Under the pieces are notes generated by a model. It did not search any database, was not told where the DNA came from, and worked only from the letters and a program-made list of their open reading frames with translations. Shown here piece by piece: positions 1 to 8,627 of a stretch of 64,000 bases of DNA. Numbering within the stretch: position 1 is the stretch's first letter; each line of letters begins with the position of its first letter. Source of the stretch: Thalassobaculum sp. OXR-137 (GTDB lineage Bacteria > Pseudomonadota > Alphaproteobacteria > Thalassobaculales > Thalassobaculaceae); NCBI RefSeq assembly GCF_034377285.1, contig NZ_CP139715.1, forward strand, positions 2,712,001 through 2,776,000, read 5' to 3'. The translations under genes and the position numbers were made by a program.

Positions 1-2
1 TC

Positions 3-1655
3 GACCTCGACCGGGCCCTGGCCTCGCCGGACTGGCAGTGGCTGGACGCCGACAAACGCAATGCAGGAATTACCGACGACCGGTTCTGGGTGCGCTTCCG
101 GCTGCGCAACGACACCGGGATCGCCCGCGAGATGGTCGCGAGTTACGATATCGCCAACCTGATGGATTTCACCGCCTATGTGCGGGCGCCGGACGGCAGC
201 GTGACGCGCACCGACCTGGATCCCGCAATGCCGTACGACCAGCGGGCCCTCGCGTCGCCCCTGCCGGCCGTGTCGATCCTGGTGCCGCCGGGCGGGGAGC
301 GGGACGTGACGGTGGCCTTCGGCAACGCGTTCCCGGTCCCGATGAACACGGATCTGGACCTGTGGACCGCCGCCGGCTTCGCGCGTCACACCCTGCTGAC
401 GACCACCTTCATCGTCTTCCTGGTCGGCTGCCTGGGGACGGCGGCGGCTTTCTGGCTGCTGTACGGGGCGTTCATGCGCCAGGGACGCATGGTCGTCTAT
501 GCGCTTTACATGACGGGACTGGTCGCGCTGTTCCTGACCTTCACCGGCGTCGGCGAGCAGATCCTCTTCCCGTCGACCCTGTGGCTGCGGGCGCTTGGTT
601 TCCACTGGGTCATGTTCTGTGTGGGCGCCGCCTGTCTGGAATTCGCCCGCCGCCACCTCGATGTCGCCCGGCTGCACCCGGGCCACGACCGCTTCATGCG
701 CCTGGCCGCGGCGTTCAGCCTCTGCATGGCCGTGGTGGCGTTCCCGAGCCGCTATCCGGAGATCGAGGCGCCCCTGACATTCGTCGCGATGAGCGGCTTC
801 CCGCTCTACGTCACCTGGCGGAGCTGGATCGCCTGGCGCCGGGACGGGATATCCTACGCCGGCTGGATGGTGGTCGGTTGGGGCGGCGTGACGGTGTCCT
901 CCGTGATGGGGGTGTTCGGCAGCGTCATCGACCTGTCGTTCGTGACGTTCTCCCAGGCGGATTTCTTGCGCGTTGTCCTGGCCAGCACGGTGGTGGAGAG
1001 CCTGTTGCTCAGCGCCTCGCTCGGCCAGTGGCTGCGCGGGCAGGAGGTCCGGCGGATCGCCGCGGAGACGGCGGCCAGCCGGGATGCCCTGACCGGCCTG
1101 CTGAACCGGCGGGGATTCGATGCCAACGTTCTGCACCTGAAGCAGATGGGCCTGTGGCCGGGCCGGCTCTGGCTGGCCCTCATCGATCTCGACCAGTTCA
1201 AGGACATCAACGACACCTTCAGCCATGCGGCGGGCGATGCGGTCCTGACCCATTTCGCGACCATGCTGCGCCACGAGTTCCGCGCCAACGACCTGACCGC
1301 AAGGTTCGGCGGCGAGGAGTTCATCCTGCTGTTCGAGGCCGAGAGCGAGGAGGTCGCCCGGGCCGTGGTGGACCGGGTCCGCCGGCGCTTCGCCGACACG
1401 CCGACCCGCTACGAGGGATCGATGATCGGCCATACCCTGAGCGCGGGCCTGGTGCGGATCGCCGACGGCGAGGACCAGCAGGAGGCGACCCTGATCGCTC
1501 TGGCGGACGCCGCGCTCTATGCCGCCAAGAAGGCCGGCCGGAACACCGTTCGGGCCGCCTCGGACCTGGCGGAAGGCCACGATCCGGACCGCTCGCACCC
1601 GGGCAAGGTGGTCGGCCTGTCGTCCCTGACCGAGACGGCGACGGCCCAACGCTGA
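3..1655 (+). CDS. 7TM-DISM diguanylate cyclase, 5'-truncated by window edge
   Basis: Membrane sensor that makes cyclic di-GMP from two GTP. The frame is already open at base 3, and the residues before the first internal GTG at 90 (ending DRFWVRFRLRNDTG) are typical of a 7TMR-DISM extracellular domain, so the true start lies outside the window. Visible order: the end of the DISM domain, about seven hydrophobic segments (bases ~390-1020), then a GGDEF domain (~1080-1560). The active site is GGEEF, and an RAND inhibitory site lies five residues before it, so both catalysis and product inhibition look intact. The next gene is a close paralogue in the same orientation. Confidence 0.93.
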   Translation, partial: DLDRALASPDWQWLDADKRNAGITDDRFWVRFRLRNDTGIAREMVASYDIANLMDFTAYVRAPDGSVTRTDLDPAMPYDQRALASPLPAVSILVPPGGERDVTVAFGNAFPVPMNTDLDLWTAAGFARHTLLTTTFIVFLVGCLGTAAAFWLLYGAFMRQGRMVVYALYMTGLVALFLTFTGVGEQILFPSTLWLRALGFHWVMFCVGAACLEFARRHLDVARLHPGHDRFMRLAAAFSLCMAVVAFPSRYPEIEAPLTFVAMSGFPLYVTWRSWIAWRRDGISYAGWMVVGWGGVTVSSVMGVFGSVIDLSFVTFSQADFLRVVLASTVVESLLLSASLGQWLRGQEVRRIAAETAASRDALTGLLNRRGFDANVLHLKQMGLWPGRLWLALIDLDQFKDINDTFSHAAGDAVLTHFATMLRHEFRANDLTARFGGEEFILLFEAESEEVARAVVDRVRRRFADTPTRYEGSMIGHTLSAGLVRIADGEDQQEATLIALADAALYAAKKAGRNTVRAASDLAEGHDPDRSHPGKVVGLSSLTETATAQR

Positions 1656-1769
1656 CCGTCCGCTTTGCCACGGGCCTTTCCGATCATTCGGTTTTGATGA
1701 TAATGCGCTCGATCACCGGCTAGGCGCTCGGATCGGGCCGCGGATCGCTTGGGACCCGAAGGTAACGGC

Positions 1770-3593
1770 ATGCCTGTTCGCCTGGCAGTTCTGGCGCTGA
1801 TCGCCTTGATTGCTCTCGTCGTACCCCCGGCCGGCGCGGCCGAGCCCGCGATGCCGTCTGCCATCGAGCTTTCGTCCCTCGACGGGGATGTAAGCCTCCT
1901 TGGCCGGGCGCTGTTCCTGATCGAGCCGGACGGCCCGCTTTCCGTCGAGGAGGCCTTGCGCTCCGCCGGCTGGCAGATGGCGACCGAACGGACCCGCAAG
2001 CGCGGGCTGACCAGCGCCACGACCTGGATGCGGTTCGCGATCGTGAACGACACCGGCAGGCAGCAGGAGGTCGTCGTCACCCACGACGTCATGCGTCTGA
2101 CGACCTTCACGGTCTATGCGATCGCCCCGGACGGTCGGGTCCAACGGGGCGACTACGATCAGATGCAGCCCTATGACGAACGCCCTCTGGCCTACGCGGG
2201 GCCGGCGCTGGCGATCACGGTTCCGGCGGGCGAAGGGCGTGAGGTGGCGGTGCGCTTCGGCAACGACCATCCGATCCCGATCCATCTCGATCTGATGCTG
2301 TGGAGCGAGCGGGGGTTCGAGCACCACTCGGTGACCAACACCGCGTTCTTCGTGTTCTGGATTGGCTGCCTGGCGACGGCGGCGTCGTTCTGGCTGCTCT
2401 ACGGCATCTTCATGCGCCAGGCCCGCATGATCGTCTACGCCGTCTACATGTCCGCCGTCGCGTCCACCTATGTGATCTTCTCCGGCGTCGGGTTGCAGCT
2501 TCTGTTCCCGTCCAATGCCTGGCTTCAGCATATCGGCTTCGACTGGTCCGTCTTCCTGCTGACCGCGGCGGCCTACGAATTCGCCCGGCGGCACCTGGAC
2601 CTGGCGCACCTGCATCCGAGGCACAACGTCGTGCTGCGGGTGGCGGTGGGGTTCTACGGGACGGCGACGCTGCTGGCGCTGCCGGCCCAGGTCCCGGTCA
2701 TCGAGACCCCGTTGACCTTCATCGCGCTGATGACGATGCCGTTCCACATGACTTGGCTGAGCTGGGTCGCCTGGCGGCGGGACGGGCTCAAATATGCCTC
2801 CTGGATGGCGCTCGGCTGGGGGCTGGTCTCTGTCTCCACCCTGCTGACCGCCTGCGTGACCGCGTCCTTCGTGCCCTTCCTTGCGATCTCGCACATCATC
2901 CTCGTGCGGCTGGTCTTCATCGGCATCGTGCTCGAGAGCCTGCTGCTCAGCGCCTCCCTCGGCCAATGGCTGCGCGGTCAGGAGGTCAGGCGGATCGCGG
3001 CGGAGACGGCGGCCAGCCGGGACGCGCTGACCGGCCTGCTGAACCGTCGCGGGTTCGACGCCAAGGTCGCAGACCTGAAGCAGGACGGGAAATGGCCCGG
3101 CACTCTCTGGCTGGCGCTCATCGATCTGGACCGGTTCAAGGACATCAACGACACCTACAGCCATGCGGCGGGCGATGCGGTGCTGACCCATTTCGCGTCC
3201 ATGCTGCGGCGCGAATTCCGGGCCACCGACGTGACGGCTCGGTTCGGCGGCGAGGAGTTCATGCTGCTGTTCGAGGCCGAGACCGAGGCCGCCGCCCGCT
3301 CGGTCGCCGATCGCGTCCGGCGCCGGTTCGCCGATACCCCGACCCGGTTCGGCGGCGCCGCCATCGGCCATACGCTGAGCGCCGGGCTGGTCCGGGTCGG
3401 CGAGAGCGCCGACGAGGAGGAGGCGACCTTGATCGCCATGGCCGACACCGCGCTCTATGCCGCCAAGAAGGCCGGCCGGAACGCCGTCTGCGCCTATTCC
3501 GATCTGGCGGACATGCACGGGCGGGACGTCCCGACACCGGGCACGGTGGTCCGGCTGGCGCCCCTGGTGGAGCCGGTTACGGCGCGTAGCTGA
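1770..3593 (+). CDS. 7TM-DISM diguanylate cyclase (tandem paralogue)
   Basis: Second diguanylate cyclase with the same architecture as its upstream neighbour: signal peptide (~1-24), 7TMR-DISM extracellular domain (~40-185), about seven membrane segments (~190-395) and a GGDEF domain (~425-590). The signature is GGEEF with an intact RATD I-site. The ATG at 1770 is chosen because GAAGG lies just upstream and a clean signal peptide follows; a TTG at 1749 is possible. The junction between the last helix and the GGDEF domain is almost identical to that of the upstream gene, while the sensor halves have diverged, which suggests duplication followed by a change of ligand. Its 3' end overlaps the convergent Lrp gene by 17 bp. 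Confidence 0.93.
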   Translation: MPVRLAVLALIALIALVVPPAGAAEPAMPSAIELSSLDGDVSLLGRALFLIEPDGPLSVEEALRSAGWQMATERTRKRGLTSATTWMRFAIVNDTGRQQEVVVTHDVMRLTTFTVYAIAPDGRVQRGDYDQMQPYDERPLAYAGPALAITVPAGEGREVAVRFGNDHPIPIHLDLMLWSERGFEHHSVTNTAFFVFWIGCLATAASFWLLYGIFMRQARMIVYAVYMSAVASTYVIFSGVGLQLLFPSNAWLQHIGFDWSVFLLTAAAYEFARRHLDLAHLHPRHNVVLRVAVGFYGTATLLALPAQVPVIETPLTFIALMTMPFHMTWLSWVAWRRDGLKYASWMALGWGLVSVSTLLTACVTASFVPFLAISHIILVRLVFIGIVLESLLLSASLGQWLRGQEVRRIAAETAASRDALTGLLNRRGFDAKVADLKQDGKWPGTLWLALIDLDRFKDINDTYSHAAGDAVLTHFASMLRREFRATDVTARFGGEEFMLLFEAETEAAARSVADRVRRRFADTPTRFGGAAIGHTLSAGLVRVGESADEEEATLIAMADTALYAAKKAGRNAVCAYSDLADMHGRDVPTPGTVVRLAPLVEPVTARS

Positions 3594-4038
3594 GCGGCAG
3601 ACGGGTGGAGAACTTGATCTCCTCCATGGCGAAGTTGGAACTGACGTCCATCAGCGGCACTGCGGTGATCAGCCGCTTGTAGATCAGGTCGTAGGTGGCG
3701 ATGTCCGGCACGACGACCTTCAGGATGTAGTCGATGTCGCCGCTCATCCGGTAGACCTCGACGATCTCGTCGATGTCGTCGACCGTTCGGGCGAACTGCT
3801 CAAGCCAGTCCATGTCGTGCCGGTTGGTCCGCACCCGCACGATCACGGTCACCCCCAGCGCGATCTTCTCGCGGTCCAGCAGGGCGACCCGGCGGCGGAT
3901 GACGCCGTCCTTCTCCATGCGCTGGATGCGCCGCCAGCACGGGGTGGTCGACAGACCGACCGTCTGGGCGATATCGGCCAAGGCCATGCCGGCATCGCGC
4001 TGTAGAAGGTCGAGGATTTTACGATCTATATGATCCAT
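3577..4038 (-). CDS. Lrp/AsnC family transcriptional regulator
   Basis: Small DNA-binding regulator of 153 aa that responds to amino acids in characterised relatives. An N-terminal helix-turn-helix (starts MDHIDRKILDLLQ, with the recognition segment LADIAQTVGLSTTPCWRRI) is followed by a RAM ligand domain (~65-145). I start at the MDHIDRK methionine because this is where the family begins; an upstream in-frame ATG at 4074 would add 12 unconserved residues. The C-terminus overlaps the convergent diguanylate cyclase. The target is not evident. A divergent small membrane protein gene follows about 100 bp away and shares the promoter region. Confidence 0.92.
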   Translation of the reverse strand: MDHIDRKILDLLQRDAGMALADIAQTVGLSTTPCWRRIQRMEKDGVIRRRVALLDREKIALGVTVIVRVRTNRHDMDWLEQFARTVDDIDEIVEVYRMSGDIDYILKVVVPDIATYDLIYKRLITAVPLMDVSSNFAMEEIKFSTRLPLSYAP

Positions 4039-4140
4039 GGAAAATAATTCTACAGATCGGGCTTCGAAACACAATCAAAGCAAACTCTTTCGCGTCGAAC
4101 GGGGCCACAATTGCTTTACCTGATCGATATGGAGGCCGAT

Positions 4141-4377
4141 ATGCGCATGTTCACCGACCACCCCGCCAGCGTGGGCGAGACCTATGGCGAGCATTTCGGG
4201 ATGGCGAGCGGCTTCGGCATCCGCATGATCCTGGGCGGCTTGGCCTGCCTGGTGCACGGCGTGCTGCCGTTCCTGTTCACCAAGACCGGCAGCAAGATCG
4301 TCACCGAGTTGCACGGCCGGATGGTGACCCACCGCAACCGCCACGCGGCCCCGGCCGACACCCGTCAGACCGCCTGA
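4141..4377 (+). CDS. DUF6356-like small membrane protein
   Basis: A 78-residue protein with a conserved opening (MRMFTDHPASVGETYGEH) and one hydrophobic helix (MILGGLACLVHGVLPFLF), followed by a basic C-terminus ending in HGRM and a short tail. The pattern matches small proteobacterial proteins I recall as DUF6356; their function is unknown. The start at 4141 is well supported by GGAGG at 4131-4135, five bases before the ATG; a TTG at 4111 is less likely. It is divergent from the Lrp gene. Confidence 0.75.
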   Translation: MRMFTDHPASVGETYGEHFGMASGFGIRMILGGLACLVHGVLPFLFTKTGSKIVTELHGRMVTHRNRHAAPADTRQTA

Positions 4378-4389
4378 ACACGGCGCCGG

Positions 4390-4749
4390 CTAGCTGTCGA
4401 AGATCGACAGGTTCAGCGGGTAGGACTTCCCCAGGAAGACGACGTGGTCGCGATGGTCGGCCAGGCCGTCGCCGGTGTTGGGGTGGACGAACACGTCGAG
4501 GCCGCCCCGGTTCAAGGCGAGCCAGGACAGCACCGGCGCCAGCAGGTCGGGCGTGAAGGCGATCTGATAGCTCCCCATCGGATGCGGCCCTACCGGGCGC
4601 TCGTGGAAGCGCCCCATCTCCGCCGCCGGGAAGGCGGCTTTCACCCGGTCGTACAGCGCCCGCGCCGTTGCGGCGGTCTCGGCGTCGAAATACACATGGG
4701 CGTGCCAGCTCTCGATGGCCTCGGGGCCGGCTGCTGCTGCGTCTGTCAT
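4390..4749 (-). CDS. DOPA 4,5-dioxygenase family protein
   Basis: Cytoplasmic 119-residue protein of the DODA-like family, which includes extradiol-cleaving DOPA 4,5-dioxygenases. The conserved HAHVYFD motif near the N-terminus and the later FVHPNTGDGLADHRDH segment supply the metal-binding histidines expected for the family. The length fits. In bacteria the substrate is usually unknown, so dioxygenase activity is inferred from family membership. It is convergent with the DUF6356-like gene and shows no operon partner. Confidence 0.85.
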   Translation of the reverse strand: MTDAAAAGPEAIESWHAHVYFDAETAATARALYDRVKAAFPAAEMGRFHERPVGPHPMGSYQIAFTPDLLAPVLSWLALNRGGLDVFVHPNTGDGLADHRDHVVFLGKSYPLNLSIFDS

Positions 4750-4957
4750 CGGATCCTCCCTGTCTCCTGCGACTATAGCCCAAACCGCCGACGGTGACGC
4801 TGCGGGCCGTGCCCCTGTTCGAGTCGCGGTTCGCGTATTGATTTTTCCATCGTCGGGAAATCAACGCGTGCCGCGAGTCGCGGCCTGCCCATCGTCTGCA
4901 TACGATTGTCTCCTTAGGGTTGATCTCCCGGTATCAGCATCAGTGGGGGACATCACG

Positions 4958-5743
4958 ATGACTGAGAGACCATTTCTCGCTGGAATCGGCCCGATACACG
5001 CCGAATGCGAGTCCAGACGAAGCGAAATCCAGGAATCCCTGATCCGGATCGATCGGGACTTTCACCGATACGGCCTCGACCTGAAGGCCTGCGACGACAT
5101 CGATACGTTCAAGGCACGGTTGAAGGAGGTCGGCAAATACGTGCCCAGCGCCTTCGACAGCCAGTTCAAGCCGGCCCGGGTGGGCGATTGCATCGGCCTT
5201 ACGGTGCGCGACGACGACGGCATCGCGGCGGTCATCGGCGTGCGGCTGTACCGCTTCGCCGTCACCTCCCTGGCCGACCAGCTCGAGACCCTGAGCCTGT
5301 TCTACAGCAATCCGGCCGAGCAGATGGTGCCGGGTGAGCGCCTGAGCATCCAGGGCGATGCGGATGCCTATGCCTCGCGCATCACCGACAAGGTCTATTG
5401 GACGGGCGGGCTGTGGGTCCGGCCGGATCTGCGCGGCCGCCAGACCAACTTCCCGAAGATCCTCGGCATCGCCGCCGGCTCCATGGCCCATGCCCGATGG
5501 GGCCGGGTCGGCATGGTCACGGTGACCGAGAAGGTCATGGTGCAGGCGGGGCTGGTGGCGAAGAGCTACGACATTCAGCACGTGCTCGACAGCATCATCT
5601 GGACCCACCCGGCCCGGCCGGAAAAGCGGGAATGGGCGCTGCTGGCGAAGGACGCGGACTACGTGGCGCGGCAGACGCTGATCCACAGTGCCGGCGACGT
5701 GCCTTTGGTCTATCGCACGGGGGAGAGCCGGCAGATCGCCTGA
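4958..5743 (+). CDS. GNAT-like N-acyltransferase, uncharacterised
   Basis: Cytoplasmic protein of 261 aa. The stretch GGLWVRPDLRGRQTNFPKIL resembles GNAT motif A (basic acyl-CoA pyrophosphate loop), and the preceding IAAVIGVRLYRF strand fits the acetyltransferase core. An N-terminal ~90-residue region has no family I recognise. No substrate can be assigned. The ATG at 4958 is preceded by GGGGA at 4946-4950. It is convergent with an unknown 301-aa gene 14 bp away; both may belong to one uncharacterised locus, but this is speculation. Confidence 0.6.
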   Translation: MTERPFLAGIGPIHAECESRRSEIQESLIRIDRDFHRYGLDLKACDDIDTFKARLKEVGKYVPSAFDSQFKPARVGDCIGLTVRDDDGIAAVIGVRLYRFAVTSLADQLETLSLFYSNPAEQMVPGERLSIQGDADAYASRITDKVYWTGGLWVRPDLRGRQTNFPKILGIAAGSMAHARWGRVGMVTVTEKVMVQAGLVAKSYDIQHVLDSIIWTHPARPEKREWALLAKDADYVARQTLIHSAGDVPLVYRTGESRQIA

Positions 5744-5757
5744 CCGGCCCGGCAGCG

Positions 5758-6663
5758 CTAGGCCGCTTCCCGGCTCCGGGGGATCGGCGACAGCAGGGCC
5801 AGCACGCCGCGGCCGCCGTCGCCGAACCTGGAGCGCCGTTCGGCGGGCAGGTCGACCGGGAGGGAGATCCGATACCACTGGTATTCCTTGAGCCCGTCGC
5901 TGGCGAGGATCACGCCCTCGCAGAACTCGACCAGCGGCTCATTCAGGCTCAACGCCGTGCGGGTGGAGGCCTGTACGGACTCGATCATCCCGCGGTCGGG
6001 GATCACCTGATCGAGGGTTCCCCCCTCGAAGCCCCGCCAGGTGGCCGGATCCCACGGCGCGTTCGGGGAGCCGTGATAGCGCATGAGCTGGAAGGTCTCG
6101 CCCTGGGGCACCATGACCTTGATGCCCCGGTTTATGCCGGCATCGGTCATCAGCTCCAGGATCGGCGACCGCAGGGCGGCGCCGGAGGCCTGCCAGGCGG
6201 CGATCAGCCGGGCCACCACAGGGTCCTGGAGCGACAGGAGCGCCGCGCTATCCATGCGGCCCCGGCGGATCGAGTCCCTCGGCGCGCGTGGATTGGCGAT
6301 CTCCATGCATTTCAGGACGAGGCTGATCATCCGGTCGGGCCGGTCGTCGGAAATCTTGGTGGTGCCGCGGGACGTGGTGACCTCGATGCAGCGCAGCCGC
6401 GTCGCCTCCGCCGCCTGGGCATCGACCAGCCGGTGCAGCAGGGCCGTCAGTCCCTTCACGTGAACCGAGCGGGCATCGAAGGAATATTCCTCGAACGCGC
6501 CGATGGCGGTGCAGCGGATCCACCCCATCGTATGGATCGCGAAATCGCTGACGTCTTCGCCGAGACGGCCGAGCTTCGCGGCAAGGTCGGCGCCGTTCCC
6601 ACTGTCGTCGATCCAACGCGTGGTGATGCCGATCAAGCCGGTTCCATGGCCGTTGCTGAACAT
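5758..6663 (-). CDS. Hypothetical protein, 301 aa
   Basis: I do not recognise this family. The protein is soluble, without signal peptide or membrane segments. The C-terminal half (from about residue 165: ISDDRPDRMISLVLKCMEIA and beyond, to QWYRISLPVD) looks like a mixed alpha/beta ligand-binding fold, perhaps PAS-like, but no motif is decisive. Codon use is strongly GC-biased like its neighbours, supporting a real gene. It converges on the GNAT-like gene. The upstream 222 bp to the next gene are somewhat AT-richer and probably hold divergent promoters. Confidence 0.7.
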   Translation of the reverse strand: MFSNGHGTGLIGITTRWIDDSGNGADLAAKLGRLGEDVSDFAIHTMGWIRCTAIGAFEEYSFDARSVHVKGLTALLHRLVDAQAAEATRLRCIEVTTSRGTTKISDDRPDRMISLVLKCMEIANPRAPRDSIRRGRMDSAALLSLQDPVVARLIAAWQASGAALRSPILELMTDAGINRGIKVMVPQGETFQLMRYHGSPNAPWDPATWRGFEGGTLDQVIPDRGMIESVQASTRTALSLNEPLVEFCEGVILASDGLKEYQWYRISLPVDLPAERRSRFGDGGRGVLALLSPIPRSREAA

Positions 6664-6885
6664 TGTCCCAACCCTGACTTACATCCGGCCATATGATCTC
6701 CCGTATGCAGTGTCGGTCAAGACCGGAGTGCCGAAGAATTAGGCAAACCGCCGAGTCGCAAATGACTTTCCACCAAGGCTTGCAGTCAGACGCGAAACGG
6801 TTGAAACTCTCCCGCGACAAACGACGAGGCCGTCCGCGCCGGGTTTTCAGCCCGTTGTTTTCGCGGAGTTCTTTGGGATTTGCCG

Positions 6886-7503
6886 ATGTGCAACATGCTT
6901 TTGATTGCCGGACCGGTCACCGATCCGCATCGCTTCATGTCCGAACTCGGCGGCCATCCCGACATCGCGGCGCTTCCGCCGGTGACCCTCGGAAACTCCC
7001 TGCACGCCGTCGCCCGTCGAGCCGTGTCGGCAGCGTCGACCGGCGATCGCTCGGGCGATGCCCTGCTGACCCTGGCGCGGGAGGAGGGGGGAGCGGCCCT
7101 TGCGTTCTATTTCGAGACCGCGCGGGCCTGCACCGGTAAGCAGGCGATCGTGCTCCACGATCCGAGCGGGCCGCTCTTCCCATTCCTGGATCCGCCGGGA
7201 GTCGAGCTGCTCGTCCTGACGCGCCGGGCGGAGTCGGCGGCGGTTGCCGTCGGCGCCGGTGCCATCGGACGGGTGATCGAGGCGGCGCGCCGGGCGCTGG
7301 ACTCCTTCGACCGCCGCATCGCGGGTTTCGGCGTCGGGGCGGAGCGCATCCACACCGTCGACGAGGAGGATCTGCGCCAGGACCCGCAGACCGTCTGGCC
7401 GGAGATCTGCCGTCGGATCGGCGTGGATGACAGCGCGGCCGCCGTGCAGGGCATGATCCGTCCGACCGCCACCCCGTGGAGCCTGCGCAGCGGCCGCTTC
7501 TGA
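6886..7503 (+). CDS. Degenerate sulfotransferase-like protein
   Basis: A 205-residue protein whose C-terminal part (IHTVDEEDLRQDPQTVWPEI then CRRIGVD) closely resembles the end of PAPS-dependent sulfotransferases (ExLxxDPxxxxxxIxxFLG). The start (MLLIAGPVTDP) sits where those enzymes carry the GxPRSGTT PAPS loop, and that loop is missing. I therefore think it is an unusual or inactive relative, with low confidence. The start could be ATG 6886, ATG 6895 or TTG 6880; a GGAG at 6865-6868 does not decide it. It stands alone, upstream of the acetamidase gene. Confidence 0.5.
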   Translation: MCNMLLIAGPVTDPHRFMSELGGHPDIAALPPVTLGNSLHAVARRAVSAASTGDRSGDALLTLAREEGGAALAFYFETARACTGKQAIVLHDPSGPLFPFLDPPGVELLVLTRRAESAAVAVGAGAIGRVIEAARRALDSFDRRIAGFGVGAERIHTVDEEDLRQDPQTVWPEICRRIGVDDSAAAVQGMIRPTATPWSLRSGRF

Positions 7504-7646
7504 GGCCGTCCGACGCCCCGCCCGGCCACGGGTCTTACAACCTTCAATTCTCCCACCGGTCCCGTGCGCGCGGCATCCATTGCAGTGCAGCATCGTCCGT
7601 CGCATCATCGGGGAACGATGCGCAATCTCGAGGGACGGGGGACTGA

Positions 7647-8588
7647 ATGGCCCATCATCATCTGAAGGCTTCGCCGGAGACCTGTCACTGGGGCTGGTTC
7701 GACGCGGCGATGAAGCCCGCCATGACCATCGCCAGCGGCGACCGGGTGACGGTGGAGACCGTGTCCGGCGCGCCGGAGGACCTGCCGGGCGAGGGCTATC
7801 ACATCCCGCCGGAACTGCTGGACATCCACAAGCGCTCCGAGCGGCGCATGCCGGGCCACCTGCTGACCGGGCCGATCGCCGTGGAAGGCGCCATGCCGGG
7901 CGACGTGCTGGAGATCCGGCTGCTGGACATCAAGCTGCGCCAGGACTGGGGCTATACCAAGGTGCGGCCGCTGGCCGGCGCGCTGCCGGAGGATTTCGAC
8001 GAGCCGGACCGGATGACCGTGGACCTGGACGCCGAGCGCAATGTCGGCCGCCTGCCCTGGGGCACGGAACTGCCGCTGCGCCCGTTCTTCGGCGTGATCG
8101 GCGTCGCCCCGCCGGCCGGCTGGGGCGCGATCTCCACGATCCAGCCGCGCAAGAACGGCGGCAACCTGGACAACAAGGAACTGATCGCCGGTACCACCCT
8201 GTACCTGCCGGTCTGGACCGAGGGCGGCAAGCTGTCGCTCGGCGACGGGCACGGCGTGCAGGGCGACGGCGAGGTCTGCGTTACTGCCATCGAGACCGCG
8301 CTGGAAGGCGAGATCGAGGTGCATCTGCGCAAGGACCTGTCGCTCGACTACCCCCGGGCCGAGACCCCGGACGCGCGGATCACCATGGGCATGAACGCCG
8401 ATCTGGACAACGCGGCCAGCCATGCGCTGCGCCAGATGATCGACTGGATCGTGGACACCACCAACCTGTCGCGCAGCCAGGCCTTCATGCTGATGAGCCT
8501 TGCGGCGGACGTCCGGGTGACCCAATTGGTGAACCAGGAGAAGGGCATCCACGTGGTGCTCCCGAAATCGGCTCTCGGCGCCGGATGA
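7647..8588 (+). CDS. Acetamidase/formamidase family protein
   Basis: Cytoplasmic amidohydrolase of 313 aa in the FmdA/AmdA family, releasing ammonia from short amides such as formamide or acetamide. Typical family segments are visible: a histidine-rich start, the LTGPIAVEGAMPGDVLEIRL segment, and GTTLYLPVWTEGGKLSLGDG with HGVQGDGEVC following. Length is normal. The ATG is preceded by a purine-rich GGGACGGGGGACTGA ribosome site. The RBBP9-like gene follows 39 bp downstream in the same direction and may be cotranscribed. The actual substrate cannot be told from sequence. Confidence 0.92.
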   Translation: MAHHHLKASPETCHWGWFDAAMKPAMTIASGDRVTVETVSGAPEDLPGEGYHIPPELLDIHKRSERRMPGHLLTGPIAVEGAMPGDVLEIRLLDIKLRQDWGYTKVRPLAGALPEDFDEPDRMTVDLDAERNVGRLPWGTELPLRPFFGVIGVAPPAGWGAISTIQPRKNGGNLDNKELIAGTTLYLPVWTEGGKLSLGDGHGVQGDGEVCVTAIETALEGEIEVHLRKDLSLDYPRAETPDARITMGMNADLDNAASHALRQMIDWIVDTTNLSRSQAFMLMSLAADVRVTQLVNQEKGIHVVLPKSALGAG

Positions 8589-8627
8589 CCCTCGGCCGCC
8601 GGGCCGCAGGAAACTGGACGGAATGGC

